Below are positions 54,381-62,837 of a stretch of 64,000 nt of DNA, one piece after another (position 1 is the first letter of the stretch; the number at the start of each line of letters is the position of its first letter). The notes below the pieces were generated by a model. That model was given only the letters and a program-made list of their open reading frames with translations. It did no database searches and was not told where the DNA came from. The stretch spans positions 1 through 64,000 of the forward strand of contig JAUIIO010000009.1 in assembly GCA_030431715.1 (NCBI GenBank), read 5' to 3'. This stretch comes from a bacterium. Its GTDB lineage: Bacteria > Bdellovibrionota_C > UBA2361 > RFPC01. The position numbers and the translations under genes were made by a program.

Positions 54381-55513
54381 GTGGCTTCTGGTGGTTCTTT
54401 TCTGGAGAGGAGCGATTCAAAAATATCAGCGCATCGTTCACCTGTTTTACCATCCCAGAGCTCAGGAGGGCTATAATTTTCGCTATCCTTATGGTGTGAA
54501 TTTGATTCTAGTGATGCTTTTAGGGCGCTGAGAACTTTCTTCACATCCGTACCCACAAGTTTATTTGTCCCTTCAGTGATAGTAATTGGTCTTTCTGTGT
54601 TTTCTCGTAACGTAAGGCAGGGAATTCCGAGTGCTGTGGTTTCTTCTTGGATTCCTCCTGAATCAGTTAAGACGAGTCTGGCTTGCGAAGTAAGGGCCAG
54701 AAATCGCAAATATCCTTGAGGCTCTAAGAGTTGTATCCTTGTATTGCCTTCAATGCGGGCCATGAGTTGATGGCTCTTGAGGGTATTCGCTGTTCTCGGG
54801 TGTACAGGAAAGATTACCGGTAGGCTTTCAGCGGCGGTTTCGAGGACCTCTATGACATTCGAAAGAGATTCAAAAGAGTCTACGTTTGCGGGGCGGTGTA
54901 GAGTGCACAGTATGTACTCAGAGGCTTGAATCTTAAGCTCTTCTAATATGGTCTGTTTGCGAGCTTCAGGAAGAAGACGCATGACTGTATCGATCATAAT
55001 GTTACCAACTCGGTAGATCTTCTCTGCTGGTATTCCTTCGCGCAATAAGTTTTGATCTCCATCGGGGGAAGGCGTGAGCAAAATATCAGAGAGTCGATCG
55101 GTGACTACTCTGTTAATTTCTTCTGGCATCGTCCAGTCAAACGATCTTAATCCTGCCTCTAGATGAGCGATTTTAATGCCAAGTTTTGCCGCTACCAAAG
55201 AGCAAGCGACGGTAGAGTTCACGTCGCCGGCCACAACAACCCATTCAGGCTTAGCTCTCTGACAGTATGCTTCAAAAGCTATCATTATGTTTGCTGTCTG
55301 AACGGCATGGCTCGCAGAACCAACATCGAGGTGAACATCTGGGGTGGGGATACCAAGTTCTTTGAAAAAGATATCGGACATGTTGGTATCGTAATGTTGG
55401 CCAGTATGTATAAGCTCTGTTTGGAGATTCCTGCTGTGAAGAGCCCGAATAAGGGGATCGACCTTCATGAAATTAGGACGAGCACCTGCGACTATAGCGA
55501 TTTTTTTCTGCAT
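54362..55513 (-). CDS. wecB: Non-hydrolysing UDP-N-acetylglucosamine 2-epimerase (WecB/WbpI family)
   Basis: The 383-residue enzyme shows the WecB pattern: IAIVAGARPNFMKVDPLIRAL, LIHTGQHYDTNMSDIFF, VAGDVNSTVACSLVAAKL, IAHLEAGLRSFD, MPEEINRVVTDRLSD and LTDSGGIQEETTALGIPCLT. It inverts C2 of UDP-GlcNAc-type sugars. WecB makes UDP-ManNAc; its relative WbpI acts on UDP-GlcNAc3NAcA, which fits the WbpB/D/E genes of this region. Sequence reading cannot separate the two substrates. It is a single minus-strand gene; the tail overlaps the third GT4 gene. Confidence 0.93.
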   Translation of the reverse strand: MQKKIAIVAGARPNFMKVDPLIRALHSRNLQTELIHTGQHYDTNMSDIFFKELGIPTPDVHLDVGSASHAVQTANIMIAFEAYCQRAKPEWVVVAGDVNSTVACSLVAAKLGIKIAHLEAGLRSFDWTMPEEINRVVTDRLSDILLTPSPDGDQNLLREGIPAEKIYRVGNIMIDTVMRLLPEARKQTILEELKIQASEYILCTLHRPANVDSFESLSNVIEVLETAAESLPVIFPVHPRTANTLKSHQLMARIEGNTRIQLLEPQGYLRFLALTSQARLVLTDSGGIQEETTALGIPCLTLRENTERPITITEGTNKLVGTDVKKVLSALKASLESNSHHKDSENYSPPELWDGKTGERCADIFESLLSRKEPPEATQESAA

Positions 55514-55927
55514 ATTACCTTTATACTTTAAGGAGTTTAGAGATGTAAAATAGAGAAGCGTGACTGGTTAAGAGTATAAGCCATGATGAGGTCAATTGTG
55601 AAGTTACCCGTGTCACATTTTTGCAAGCGAATTCGTCCTACAACATTGTGGTTACTGAAGTTAAACATTATGTGAGGTGTATTGTCGAGAGAGGAGATTA
55701 AAAGGCTGCTCTGAAAGGAGTATAGGTACTAAGTAGCACATGCTCCACAGGTCATTTACTGACGCATTTCCAAGAGGATGCTGGCCGAAAAAGCGAATTT
55801 ATGCAATAGATTCAGGTATTTTGTTGGTTGTAAATATTGCATGTCATTTGAGTATTTAATAAGCTACTCAGGTGCTTATTTTCGCAAGTAGGCAATGTTT
55901 CCGCTCATTAGGTAAATCGTTAGAAGT
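55514..55927. other. 414-base divergent gap without recognised gene
   Basis: This AT-rich stretch between the 2-epimerase and the ABC permease must hold both promoters. I see an AAGGAG-like string at 55531 with no usable reading frame after it, and no repeat, hairpin-terminator or RNA motif that I can support. Confidence 0.5.
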
Positions 55928-56725
55928 ATGCTCATGAAATTTTTCTCCCGATACTCATTTTTTTTTAAATCCATCTACGAGTACCGCGAGTATCTGCTCC
56001 AATCTGTTTTGAGAGATCTACGTAAGAAGTATAAGCGATCGGTGCTTGGTTATTTGTGGAGTATGCTCGGGCCATTGTTTACGATGATCGTTTTAACCGT
56101 GGTTTTCTCGAATCTGTTACCACGTGTTCATAACTATTCTGTTTTTTTGTTTAGTGGACTCTTAGGGTGGCAGTATTTTCAACAAACGTTGAATTCCGGT
56201 ATGCCCTCAATACAAAGCAATATGCGTATTGTTGAGCAGGTGCCAATACCAAAGTTTATTTTTGTCATATCAACTTCGTGCTCAGGAATTGTAAATTTTA
56301 TGCTGGCGCTCGTTCCTCTTCTATTGGTGATGATTGTTGTCGGTCAGCCTTTGCAATGGACGGCGTTGTTATTTCCCATAGTTTTTATTCCTCTCATGAT
56401 ATTAACTCTGGGTTTTGCTTTACTCTTTGCTGTTGCTACTGTTTTTTTTGATGATGTAAAACATCTCTCTAGGATTCTCTTGTCTGCTTGGTACTACCTC
56501 ACGCCTGTATTGTATGGTCCGGAACTCATGCCCCCACATGTTTTACGTTGGTTACAGTTCAATCCTCTCTTCGCCCCAGTAGATCAGTTGAGAGGACTAT
56601 TCTATCGAGGAACCTTGCCTGAGCTTTTGCCCTATGCCTATAGCCTTGCTTTTGGAGTTGTTATTTTGGGTCTGGCGTTGTGGATATATGAGCGTTGTGA
56701 CGATAAATTCGTCTATTTTGCCTAG
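55928..56725 (+). CDS. wzm: ABC-2 type polysaccharide/O-antigen export permease (Wzm-like)
   Basis: The 265-residue inner-membrane protein has six helices and the family start SVLRDLRKKYKRSVLGYLWSM followed by LGPLFTMIVLTVVFS. RILLSAWYYLTPVLYG and NPLFAPVDQLRGLFYRG are typical of Wzm, KpsM and TagG. With the ATPase encoded 43 bases downstream it would export a lipid-linked glycan completed in the cytoplasm. Two starts are close together (ATG 55928 or 55934). Confidence 0.92.
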   Translation: MLMKFFSRYSFFFKSIYEYREYLLQSVLRDLRKKYKRSVLGYLWSMLGPLFTMIVLTVVFSNLLPRVHNYSVFLFSGLLGWQYFQQTLNSGMPSIQSNMRIVEQVPIPKFIFVISTSCSGIVNFMLALVPLLLVMIVVGQPLQWTALLFPIVFIPLMILTLGFALLFAVATVFFDDVKHLSRILLSAWYYLTPVLYGPELMPPHVLRWLQFNPLFAPVDQLRGLFYRGTLPELLPYAYSLAFGVVILGLALWIYERCDDKFVYFA

Positions 56726-56768
56726 AACTGGTTTTGTATATGTAAGTCTATGACAAGAGAGGGATCAG

Positions 56769-57668
56769 ATGAATAGTGCTCAAGATGGCTTCTTTGAAGA
56801 AGATATCATAGATCTAGAAAGCAGTAAGAAAGATGCTCGCAACGCTTTAAAGCAGGTTGCAGGAGATTCTTCGCATTCGGTAGGAAAAGAAACCGACAAG
56901 ATAGCCATCGATGTGAAGAATGTAACCGTACGTTATCGCGCGTATGCGGAACGGCCCGGTTCTCTTAAGGAGCATATTCTACGCTTTCTTCATAAAGGAA
57001 AGGTTCGGTATTACTCAAGTTTTGATGCGCTTTCTAATGTAAGTTTTCAGGTAGAAAAAGGGAAATTTATTGGGATTATTGGAAGTAATGGCGCTGGAAA
57101 GAGTACGCTTTTAAAAACTCTTAGTGGTGTTATTCGCCCAATTGTTGGCGAGGTTTTTTGCAATGGTTCTGTGGATTCTCTTATTAAACTTGGTGCTGGA
57201 TTCGATCGGGAACTAAATGCCATCGAGAACATTTATCTCTACGGCTCTCTTCATAAGATATCGAGAGACGATATTAAGGAAAGAGTATCTAAGATTCTTG
57301 ATTTTTCAGAGCTGCACGAATTTGCCTATACCCCTGTGAAATACTATTCCTCCGGAATGTATGCTCGTCTAGGCTTTGCTTGTGCTATTGATATGAACCC
57401 TGACATTTTACTTGTTGATGAAGTTCTTGCTGTTGGAGACGAAAGGTTTCGTATCAAGTGTAGCAAGGTGATGAATGAGCTTCTTGATAGCGGTAAAACG
57501 ATTGTGATGGTTAGTCATAACATAGCGACACTGGAGCGTAGAGCTGATACCATTGGAGTTTTATCCAAGGGGAAGCTCCTTTATTATGGCGATCCTTCAG
57601 AAGCTGTTAAGATATATCGAGATGATTTGCGTTATGAAACTTCTTTGGATGGAAATAGATTGTCATAA
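56769..57668 (+). CDS. wzt: ABC-type polysaccharide export ATPase (Wzt-like, without sugar-binding tail)
   Basis: The 299-residue ATPase has Walker A GSNGAGKST, signature YYSSGMYARLGFA (the SSGM form typical of Wzt and TagH), Walker B DILLVDEVLAVGD and switch His in MVSHN. About 45 acidic residues precede the nucleotide-binding domain. The C-terminal carbohydrate-binding domain found in Wzt of O8/O9a-type systems is absent, so export is probably not gated by a modified chain end. GAGAGGGA five bases before the ATG supports the start. Confidence 0.92.
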   Translation: MNSAQDGFFEEDIIDLESSKKDARNALKQVAGDSSHSVGKETDKIAIDVKNVTVRYRAYAERPGSLKEHILRFLHKGKVRYYSSFDALSNVSFQVEKGKFIGIIGSNGAGKSTLLKTLSGVIRPIVGEVFCNGSVDSLIKLGAGFDRELNAIENIYLYGSLHKISRDDIKERVSKILDFSELHEFAYTPVKYYSSGMYARLGFACAIDMNPDILLVDEVLAVGDERFRIKCSKVMNELLDSGKTIVMVSHNIATLERRADTIGVLSKGKLLYYGDPSEAVKIYRDDLRYETSLDGNRLS

Positions 57669-57718
57669 CACCTTCTGGCGAGTAGGTATTGGCATGTTAA
57701 AGGATTATGAGGTCGTAA

Positions 57719-58381
57719 ATGGTTGCTAATGCCGTAAGGGAGCTCTTTGGTTTTGCGAGTGGGATACTAAGGCCGACTATCCCATTTGTCAATCTCTCGG
57801 AACATGAACTATCAGAGTTTGCGAATCAAATTAAGGCTGGCTATACAGAGAAATTTCCTAATGAGCGCAGACCCGGAAATTATTCTATTCATGATTGGAA
57901 ACGTGTCGATTATGTCTTCAGTCAGCTTCAGGGGAGTCAAAAAGTTTTGGATGTTGGTGTGGGATGTGGGCAGCTTGTTCATATTTTGTCAGCGTCGGGT
58001 AGATTTCAAGAGGTTGTTGGAGCTGATATTTCGCGTCATACACGCTTCGTAAAGTTGGACCTAGCTTCTTTTGATATGAAGTATTTTGATGTGGCATCTA
58101 TTCCTTTTGAGGATGATGCTTTTGAAACAGTGATTTGTATGGAAGTGCTAGAGCATCTAGAGCAGGATCATTTCCTTAAGGCAGTATCTGAACTCCGTCG
58201 TGTATGCTGTGGGGAGCTCTTCATGAGTGTTCCGTGGCAGGAACCGTATCCGCTTTATCGTGCTCATAAGTTGAGGTTCGATAACAAGGAGCTTAAGACG
58301 TATTTCCCAACAGCTCGCTATACACTTCTAGATCGTGGTAACAGCGTGCCTTGGATGCTTATACGAGAAAATTGCCAGTAG
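57719..58381 (+). CDS. Class I SAM-dependent methyltransferase
   Basis: The 220-residue protein has motif I KVLDVGVGCGQLVHILSAS, strand-2 VVGADISRHTRF and the post-motif FETVICMEVLEHLEQDHFLK (type-11 family). It is third in the exporter operon, 50 bases after wzt, with GAGG before the ATG. A chain-terminating or decorating methylation is a reasonable guess. It is convergent with the nucleotide-sugar dehydrogenase gene. Confidence 0.8.
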   Translation: MVANAVRELFGFASGILRPTIPFVNLSEHELSEFANQIKAGYTEKFPNERRPGNYSIHDWKRVDYVFSQLQGSQKVLDVGVGCGQLVHILSASGRFQEVVGADISRHTRFVKLDLASFDMKYFDVASIPFEDDAFETVICMEVLEHLEQDHFLKAVSELRRVCCGELFMSVPWQEPYPLYRAHKLRFDNKELKTYFPTARYTLLDRGNSVPWMLIRENCQ

Positions 58382-58410
58382 CATCCATTGAACGTGTGAA
58401 GTAGCTCTTC

Positions 58411-59682
58411 CTAGAGACTCCAATATATTGTGTTCTCTGGAACGAGATCCTTAGAGAGGACTGACTTCACATCAATGAAGATGCCGTTTTGCTTTAAATT
58501 CGTGAGCACCTGAGCGCAGTTTTCTTCAAGGTATTCACGGTGTGAAACAGCGAGTATTAAGGCATCTAGGTTGCCACTACATTCGCTTTCAAGGGTGATA
58601 CCATATTCGTGTAAGAATTCATCTGGACAGGCGTGGGGGTCGTAAATAGTCGGCTCGCATCCAAACTCTCTAAGTTCATGAATGATGTCAGGAACGCGGC
58701 TATTACGTATATCTGGGACGTTTTCCTTAAAGGTAGCTCCAAAGATCCCAACTCGAGAGCCTACGATTGGAAGACCGTTTTGCACCATAATCTTTACGGT
58801 GCGCTGGGCGATGAATTTGCCCATATTGTCATTGATGCGTCGTCCGGAAAGTATTACTTCTGGATGATATCCTCTCTGCTGAGCGGCCATAGTGAGGTAG
58901 TAGGGGTCAACGCCTATACAGTGACCTCCAACGAGTCCGGGGAAGAATTTTAAGAAGTTCCATTTGGTTCCAGCAGCCTCAAGGACATCTTTTGTTGGGA
59001 TATCCATAAGATCAAATATTATGGCAAGCTCATTCATGAGAGCTATGTTTACGTCACGCTGCGTGTTCTCGATTACCTTTGCTGCCTCTGCAACCTTAAT
59101 GCTCGTGGCCCGGTGTACGCCAGCTTGAATTACGGCACCGTAAACTTCAGAGACTACGTTAAGAGAGTCTTCGTCCTGTGCAGCTACTACTTTTACTACT
59201 CTCTCTAGGGTGTGTTCTCTATCACCAGGATTGATACGCTCAGGAGAGTAACCGAGCTTAAAGTCTATACCACAAGAGAGACCAGAAGCTTCCTCCAGAA
59301 TTGCGCCACAAACATCCTCAGTCACCCCAGGGTAAACAGTGGACTCATATACAACGATGTCTCCCTTCTTAAGAACAGAAGCGACCGTGCGAGAGGCTGC
59401 CCGAAGCGCACCAAGATCTGGTGCATTGTTGATATCAACAGGTGTTGGTACCGCTATGATGAAAAAGGTAGATGAGCGGAGATCTTCAAGGTTTGAGGTG
59501 TAGGTTAGGGTAGATTCTGCTAGTTGTTCTGGCAGCGCTTCCTCTGTTTCGTCTATGCCCTGCTTAAGCTGAGCAACGCGTTCTTCGTTGATGTCAAAGC
59601 CAATGGTGTCTTCAAACTTCTTAGAAAGCGCGAGGGCAATAGGGAGACCAACGTAACCAAGACCAATAACTGCAATTTTCAT
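58411..59682 (-). CDS. tviB: UDP-N-acetylhexosamine 6-dehydrogenase (TviB/WbpA family)
   Basis: The 423-residue enzyme oxidises C6 of a UDP-HexNAc with two NAD to the uronic acid. The start is MKIAVIGLGYVGLPIALAL; later VVYESTVYPGVTEDVCGAIL, AEAAKVIENTQRDVNIALMN, AAGTKWNFLKFFPGL, the catalytic Cys in GLVGGHCIGVDPYY and FKENVPDIRNSRV. The IENTQRDVNIA and GTKWNF forms are those of TviB/WbpO/WbpA-like enzymes. It could feed the UDP-ManNAc3NAcA route (as WbpA) or, with the WbpP homologue, UDP-GalNAcA. The frame is open up to 59757, but alignment to the Rossmann start selects ATG 59682. Confidence 0.93.
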   Translation of the reverse strand: MKIAVIGLGYVGLPIALALSKKFEDTIGFDINEERVAQLKQGIDETEEALPEQLAESTLTYTSNLEDLRSSTFFIIAVPTPVDINNAPDLGALRAASRTVASVLKKGDIVVYESTVYPGVTEDVCGAILEEASGLSCGIDFKLGYSPERINPGDREHTLERVVKVVAAQDEDSLNVVSEVYGAVIQAGVHRATSIKVAEAAKVIENTQRDVNIALMNELAIIFDLMDIPTKDVLEAAGTKWNFLKFFPGLVGGHCIGVDPYYLTMAAQQRGYHPEVILSGRRINDNMGKFIAQRTVKIMVQNGLPIVGSRVGIFGATFKENVPDIRNSRVPDIIHELREFGCEPTIYDPHACPDEFLHEYGITLESECSGNLDALILAVSHREYLEENCAQVLTNLKQNGIFIDVKSVLSKDLVPENTIYWSL

Positions 59683-59854
59683 AGTGTACATCTCAATAAA
59701 AGGTAATAGTGTAGAACCCAAGATGTGTAATATCACCAATTCATTGAAGAGAATCAAGAGGGGGATAGCCTTAAAACGGTGTTTTGGGAACCTTGTGAGT
59801 TCTCCAGCATCTTAAGTTTAGAGTCAGGCGCGCGCGAGGGAGAGTGGAATAGAT

Positions 59855-60841
59855 ATGGATACGAAGAGCACGGTATTTGTAGCAGGACACAGGGGACTGG
59901 TTGGGTCAGCTCTTGTTCGAATGTTAAAGAATAAGGGATATGAAAATATCCTGCTCAAGTCTCGAGATGAGCTCGACCTCCTTGATCAAGCTGCGGTTAA
60001 CTACTTCTTCCAACAAAATAAGATCGATTACGTGATTATTGCTGCCGCGAAAGTTGGCGGTATTCTCTATAATAGTCGTTGTCAGGCTGATTTTCTGTAT
60101 GAGAATCTCGTTATCGCAGCTACCTTAATAAATGCTGCCGCGAACAATGGCGTTCGGAAGCTTCTTTATCTGGGGAGCTCGTGCATCTATCCGAAGTTAG
60201 CCGAACAACCTCTAAAGGAAGAATATCTTCTTACAGGACCACTTGAGCCGACCAATGAAGGATACGCCATCGCGAAGATTGCTGGGCTTAAGTTGTGTGA
60301 GAAGTACAATATGCAGTACGGCAAGTGTTTTATCTCAGCTATGCCGACAAATCTCTATGGCCCTGGAGATAATTTTCATCCTGAAAATTCTCATGTGATC
60401 CCTGGGATGATGCGACGTTTTCATTTCGCTACTCTTCGTAATGATCCTGAAGTCGTGGTCTGGGGGACTGGAAGTCCGCGCCGTGAATTTTTACATGTTG
60501 ATGATTTAGCTGAGGGGCTTCATGTCCTAATGCAAAGGTATCATGACCCACAGGTCATCAATATCGGTAGTGGGGAAGACATTCCTATTAAGGACCTTGC
60601 TTATCTGATGAAGGACATTACTGGCTATAAGGGAGAGATCGTGTTTGATACTACGAAACCTGATGGTACTCCTCGTAAGGTAATGGATGTTTCTAAGATT
60701 AAAGCTCTTGATTGGAAGCCTGATTATAGTCTTGAAGAGGGGCTACGAAGTACGTATGAGTGGGTGCTTGAGAATAAGATCTTTGAGAATGATGATGAGA
60801 AAGATTATCGGAGGTTGCGGCGAGGGGAGATTCGGCTCTAA
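59855..60841 (+). CDS. fcl: GDP-L-fucose synthase
   Basis: The 328-residue SDR enzyme turns GDP-4-keto-6-deoxymannose into GDP-L-fucose by epimerisation at C3 and C5 and reduction. Key features are VAGHRGLVGSALVR, AAAKVGGI, LLYLGSSCIYPK, GYAIAKIAG (the Tyr and Lys of the active site), MPTNLYGPGDNFHPENSHVIPG and PRREFLHVDDLAEG. The last 18 residues are a charged extension beyond the usual end. The partner gmd is not in the window. The stop codon is inside a 17-base palindrome that opens a structured intergenic region. Confidence 0.95.
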   Translation: MDTKSTVFVAGHRGLVGSALVRMLKNKGYENILLKSRDELDLLDQAAVNYFFQQNKIDYVIIAAAKVGGILYNSRCQADFLYENLVIAATLINAAANNGVRKLLYLGSSCIYPKLAEQPLKEEYLLTGPLEPTNEGYAIAKIAGLKLCEKYNMQYGKCFISAMPTNLYGPGDNFHPENSHVIPGMMRRFHFATLRNDPEVVVWGTGSPRREFLHVDDLAEGLHVLMQRYHDPQVINIGSGEDIPIKDLAYLMKDITGYKGEIVFDTTKPDGTPRKVMDVSKIKALDWKPDYSLEEGLRSTYEWVLENKIFENDDEKDYRRLRRGEIRL

Positions 60842-61020
60842 GCTCTAAGAGCTTAGTCCTTGTCCTGCTCCTAGTCCTGTTCTTGCTCCCCAAAAATGCC
60901 GTGGCTGGGAGATTGCCACGTCGTTCGGCTGACGCCTCAGCTCCTCGCAATGACGGATCGGGCTGCATGTTGGAGCAGGACAAGGAAAAGGAGCAGGACA
61001 AGGTGAGGGCTAGAGCCCTC
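60839..61020. repeat. Structured intergenic mosaic: palindromes, inverted CCTTGTCCTGCTCC units and a dispersed repeat
   Basis: In order: TAAGCTCT-A-AGAGCTTA (60839-60855, overlapping the fcl stop); CCTTGTCCTGCTCC (60858-60871); the third copy of the dispersed repeat seen at 741-875 (60903-60956). After it come two direct copies of the reverse complement GGAGCAGGACAAGG (60972-60985, 60990-61003) and a GAGGGCT-AG-AGCCCTC hairpin (61005-61020). The repeat thus lies in the loop of a larger inverted repeat between two convergent genes. The hairpin abuts the stop of the minus-strand gene. Confidence 0.8.
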
Positions 61021-61023
61021 GAA

Positions 61024-61341
61024 TTACATCTGCACGAAGCACTTGTCTTTTTCTTTCCAGTCTTTGCACTTTCCTTTGGCGCCCATGCTTTTGCAGCTTA
61101 GAGGGCATTTTTTTCTGAATGTGTACTTACCGCTTCCTTTTGCGCCATTTTTGATCTTCACAACGCACTTATCGCCCTGCTTTGAATCTTCACAGTGAGA
61201 CTTTGGCACTCCTGCGTCTTTACAGCTAAATGGGCATTTGCGCTTAAAGGTTGTATCAGCAAGAGTCTGAGCCGGGAAAGAGGTGGCTAGGATGATGCTG
61301 GTAACGAGGAGCATGAATGGTATAGTAAGGCGATGTCTCAT
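61024..61341 (-). CDS. Small secreted protein with two four-cysteine repeats
   Basis: The 105-residue precursor has a clear signal peptide (basic RHR start, then LTIPFMLLVTSIILATSF, cleavage near QTLA-D). The mature part is two copies of one unit: FKRKCPFSCKDAG...SHC...GDKCVV and FRKKCPLSCKSMG...GKC...KDKCFV. They are joined by a Gly/Lys linker. Each unit has four cysteines, likely two disulfides in the periplasm or outside. The mature protein is very basic. I know no family for it. GGAG seven bases before the ATG supports the start. It is convergent with fcl and divergent from a GT2 gene. Confidence 0.75.
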   Translation of the reverse strand: MRHRLTIPFMLLVTSIILATSFPAQTLADTTFKRKCPFSCKDAGVPKSHCEDSKQGDKCVVKIKNGAKGSGKYTFRKKCPLSCKSMGAKGKCKDWKEKDKCFVQM

Positions 61342-61379
61342 AGAGGTCTCCGCAAATAGATTGGTAAAGTTTGAAAATA

Positions 61380-62837
61380 ATGAACCGAAGCATTTACAAG
61401 GTCAAGAGACTTCTTCGTCTGCTTAAAGAACAGGGGGGCGCAGGCCTTCTTTTCCGCTTAAAGAGGCGGTTTTTTGGGGCTACGGTCGTAGAGCTCCCGG
61501 CCGAATCTGTGGAGCTCACTCCAGATGAGCTTCAAAAGGTTCGAGACGATCTTGATTCTCTGGGGGATGATGCTCCTCTTATTTCTGTGCTGCTTCCGGT
61601 GTACAACGTTCCTGTTTCATATCTGCGAGCAGCGCTAGATTCTGTTTGTCAGCAAATATACCAGAAGTGGGAATTGTGTGTCGCTGATGATGCTTCAACT
61701 GACCCTCAGATTCGTCAACTCTTAGAAGAGTATGAGAATAAAGATGCACGGATACGGGTGACCTTTCATGAAGAAAATGGCCATATAGCGAAAGCTTCAA
61801 ATAGCGCGCTTAAGCTTGCTAGAGGTGATTATGTCGCGCTCTTAGATCACGACGATCTCTTGCCATCACATGCGCTGGCCTGTGTTGCGCTCTTTCTGAG
61901 TGATAACAAGGGCTCTGATGTTCTTTACACTGATGAAGCAAAGGTCGATGAATCAGGTAACGTTTTAGAGGTTGCCCGTAAGCCCCCTTGGTCACCACAG
62001 TATTTCTATAGCTACATGTACACTGGCCACCTAGCAATCTATTCTAGAGAGCTTGTGCTTAGATCTGGTGGATTCCGAGTAGGATTTGAAGGCAGTCAGG
62101 ATTACGATCTGATGTTACGTGTTTTAAAAGAGGGGGCAGCTGTTAAGCATTTGCCGAAAGTTCTCTACTGCTGGCGGAGCTTCTCTGATTCCGTAGCTGA
62201 AGATCGCTACTCTAAAGTGTATGCTTACGAACATGCCTTAAGATCGCTTCGGGAACATTTACCAGTACTTGAACCTAAGTTTCGTGAAGTAGAAGAGGGG
62301 ATTTATCCGGGTGTATACAGGACGCGGTATGTAGTGCCCGAAGGATATTCTGTCGCTCGAGTTGAGCTTTCTTATGATATGAATATAGCGGAGCTTTTGG
62401 CTCTTGAGGTTGTGTCTGATGCGCTGTTTTTCTCAACTTCTAAGCTTTCTGAACAGAATCGCTCCTCATTGTCGTATATGCTCGAAGCTCTTCAAGCCTC
62501 TGGTGTTGAGGCGGTAACTCCTCTCATCTTGAGGGAGAAAGATGGAAAGATAGAATCTGCTGGATGTCAGAAAGAAGATGATAAGCTTGTGCCATTTTTT
62601 TCCGGGCGTTCTCCTTATGAAGGTGGAGAGGGGATGAGAATTGCCACAGGAGGGGAGGTACCCGCAGCGACACTTACGGGGCTGCTGGTTTCAAAAGAGT
62701 TCTGGTGCGAGTTTGTCGAGTCTACGGGAAGAGAGGCCAGAAATCTGATGGAATTAGAGGGCTTTTTCGCAGATTATATGCTTCAGAGCAAGAAACATGT
62801 ATACTACTGTTCGCGTGCTGTATTTGCCCTTAAGTAG
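61380..62837 (+). CDS. Family 2 glycosyltransferase
   Basis: The 485-residue protein has an N-terminal basic region, then a GT-A domain from about residue 60 (LISVLLPVYNVPVSYLRAAL, CVADDASTDPQI, HIAKASNSALKLA, DYVALLDHDDLLP, GSQDYDLMLRVLKEG). The DHDD metal site and the VYNVPVSYLR start are those of WcaA/rhamnan-type GT2 enzymes. The C-terminal 170 residues have no obvious second active site. ATG 61380 is preferred over TTG 61371; neither has a strong ribosome site. The next gene starts directly after its stop. Confidence 0.85.
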   Translation: MNRSIYKVKRLLRLLKEQGGAGLLFRLKRRFFGATVVELPAESVELTPDELQKVRDDLDSLGDDAPLISVLLPVYNVPVSYLRAALDSVCQQIYQKWELCVADDASTDPQIRQLLEEYENKDARIRVTFHEENGHIAKASNSALKLARGDYVALLDHDDLLPSHALACVALFLSDNKGSDVLYTDEAKVDESGNVLEVARKPPWSPQYFYSYMYTGHLAIYSRELVLRSGGFRVGFEGSQDYDLMLRVLKEGAAVKHLPKVLYCWRSFSDSVAEDRYSKVYAYEHALRSLREHLPVLEPKFREVEEGIYPGVYRTRYVVPEGYSVARVELSYDMNIAELLALEVVSDALFFSTSKLSEQNRSSLSYMLEALQASGVEAVTPLILREKDGKIESAGCQKEDDKLVPFFSGRSPYEGGEGMRIATGGEVPAATLTGLLVSKEFWCEFVESTGREARNLMELEGFFADYMLQSKKHVYYCSRAVFALK

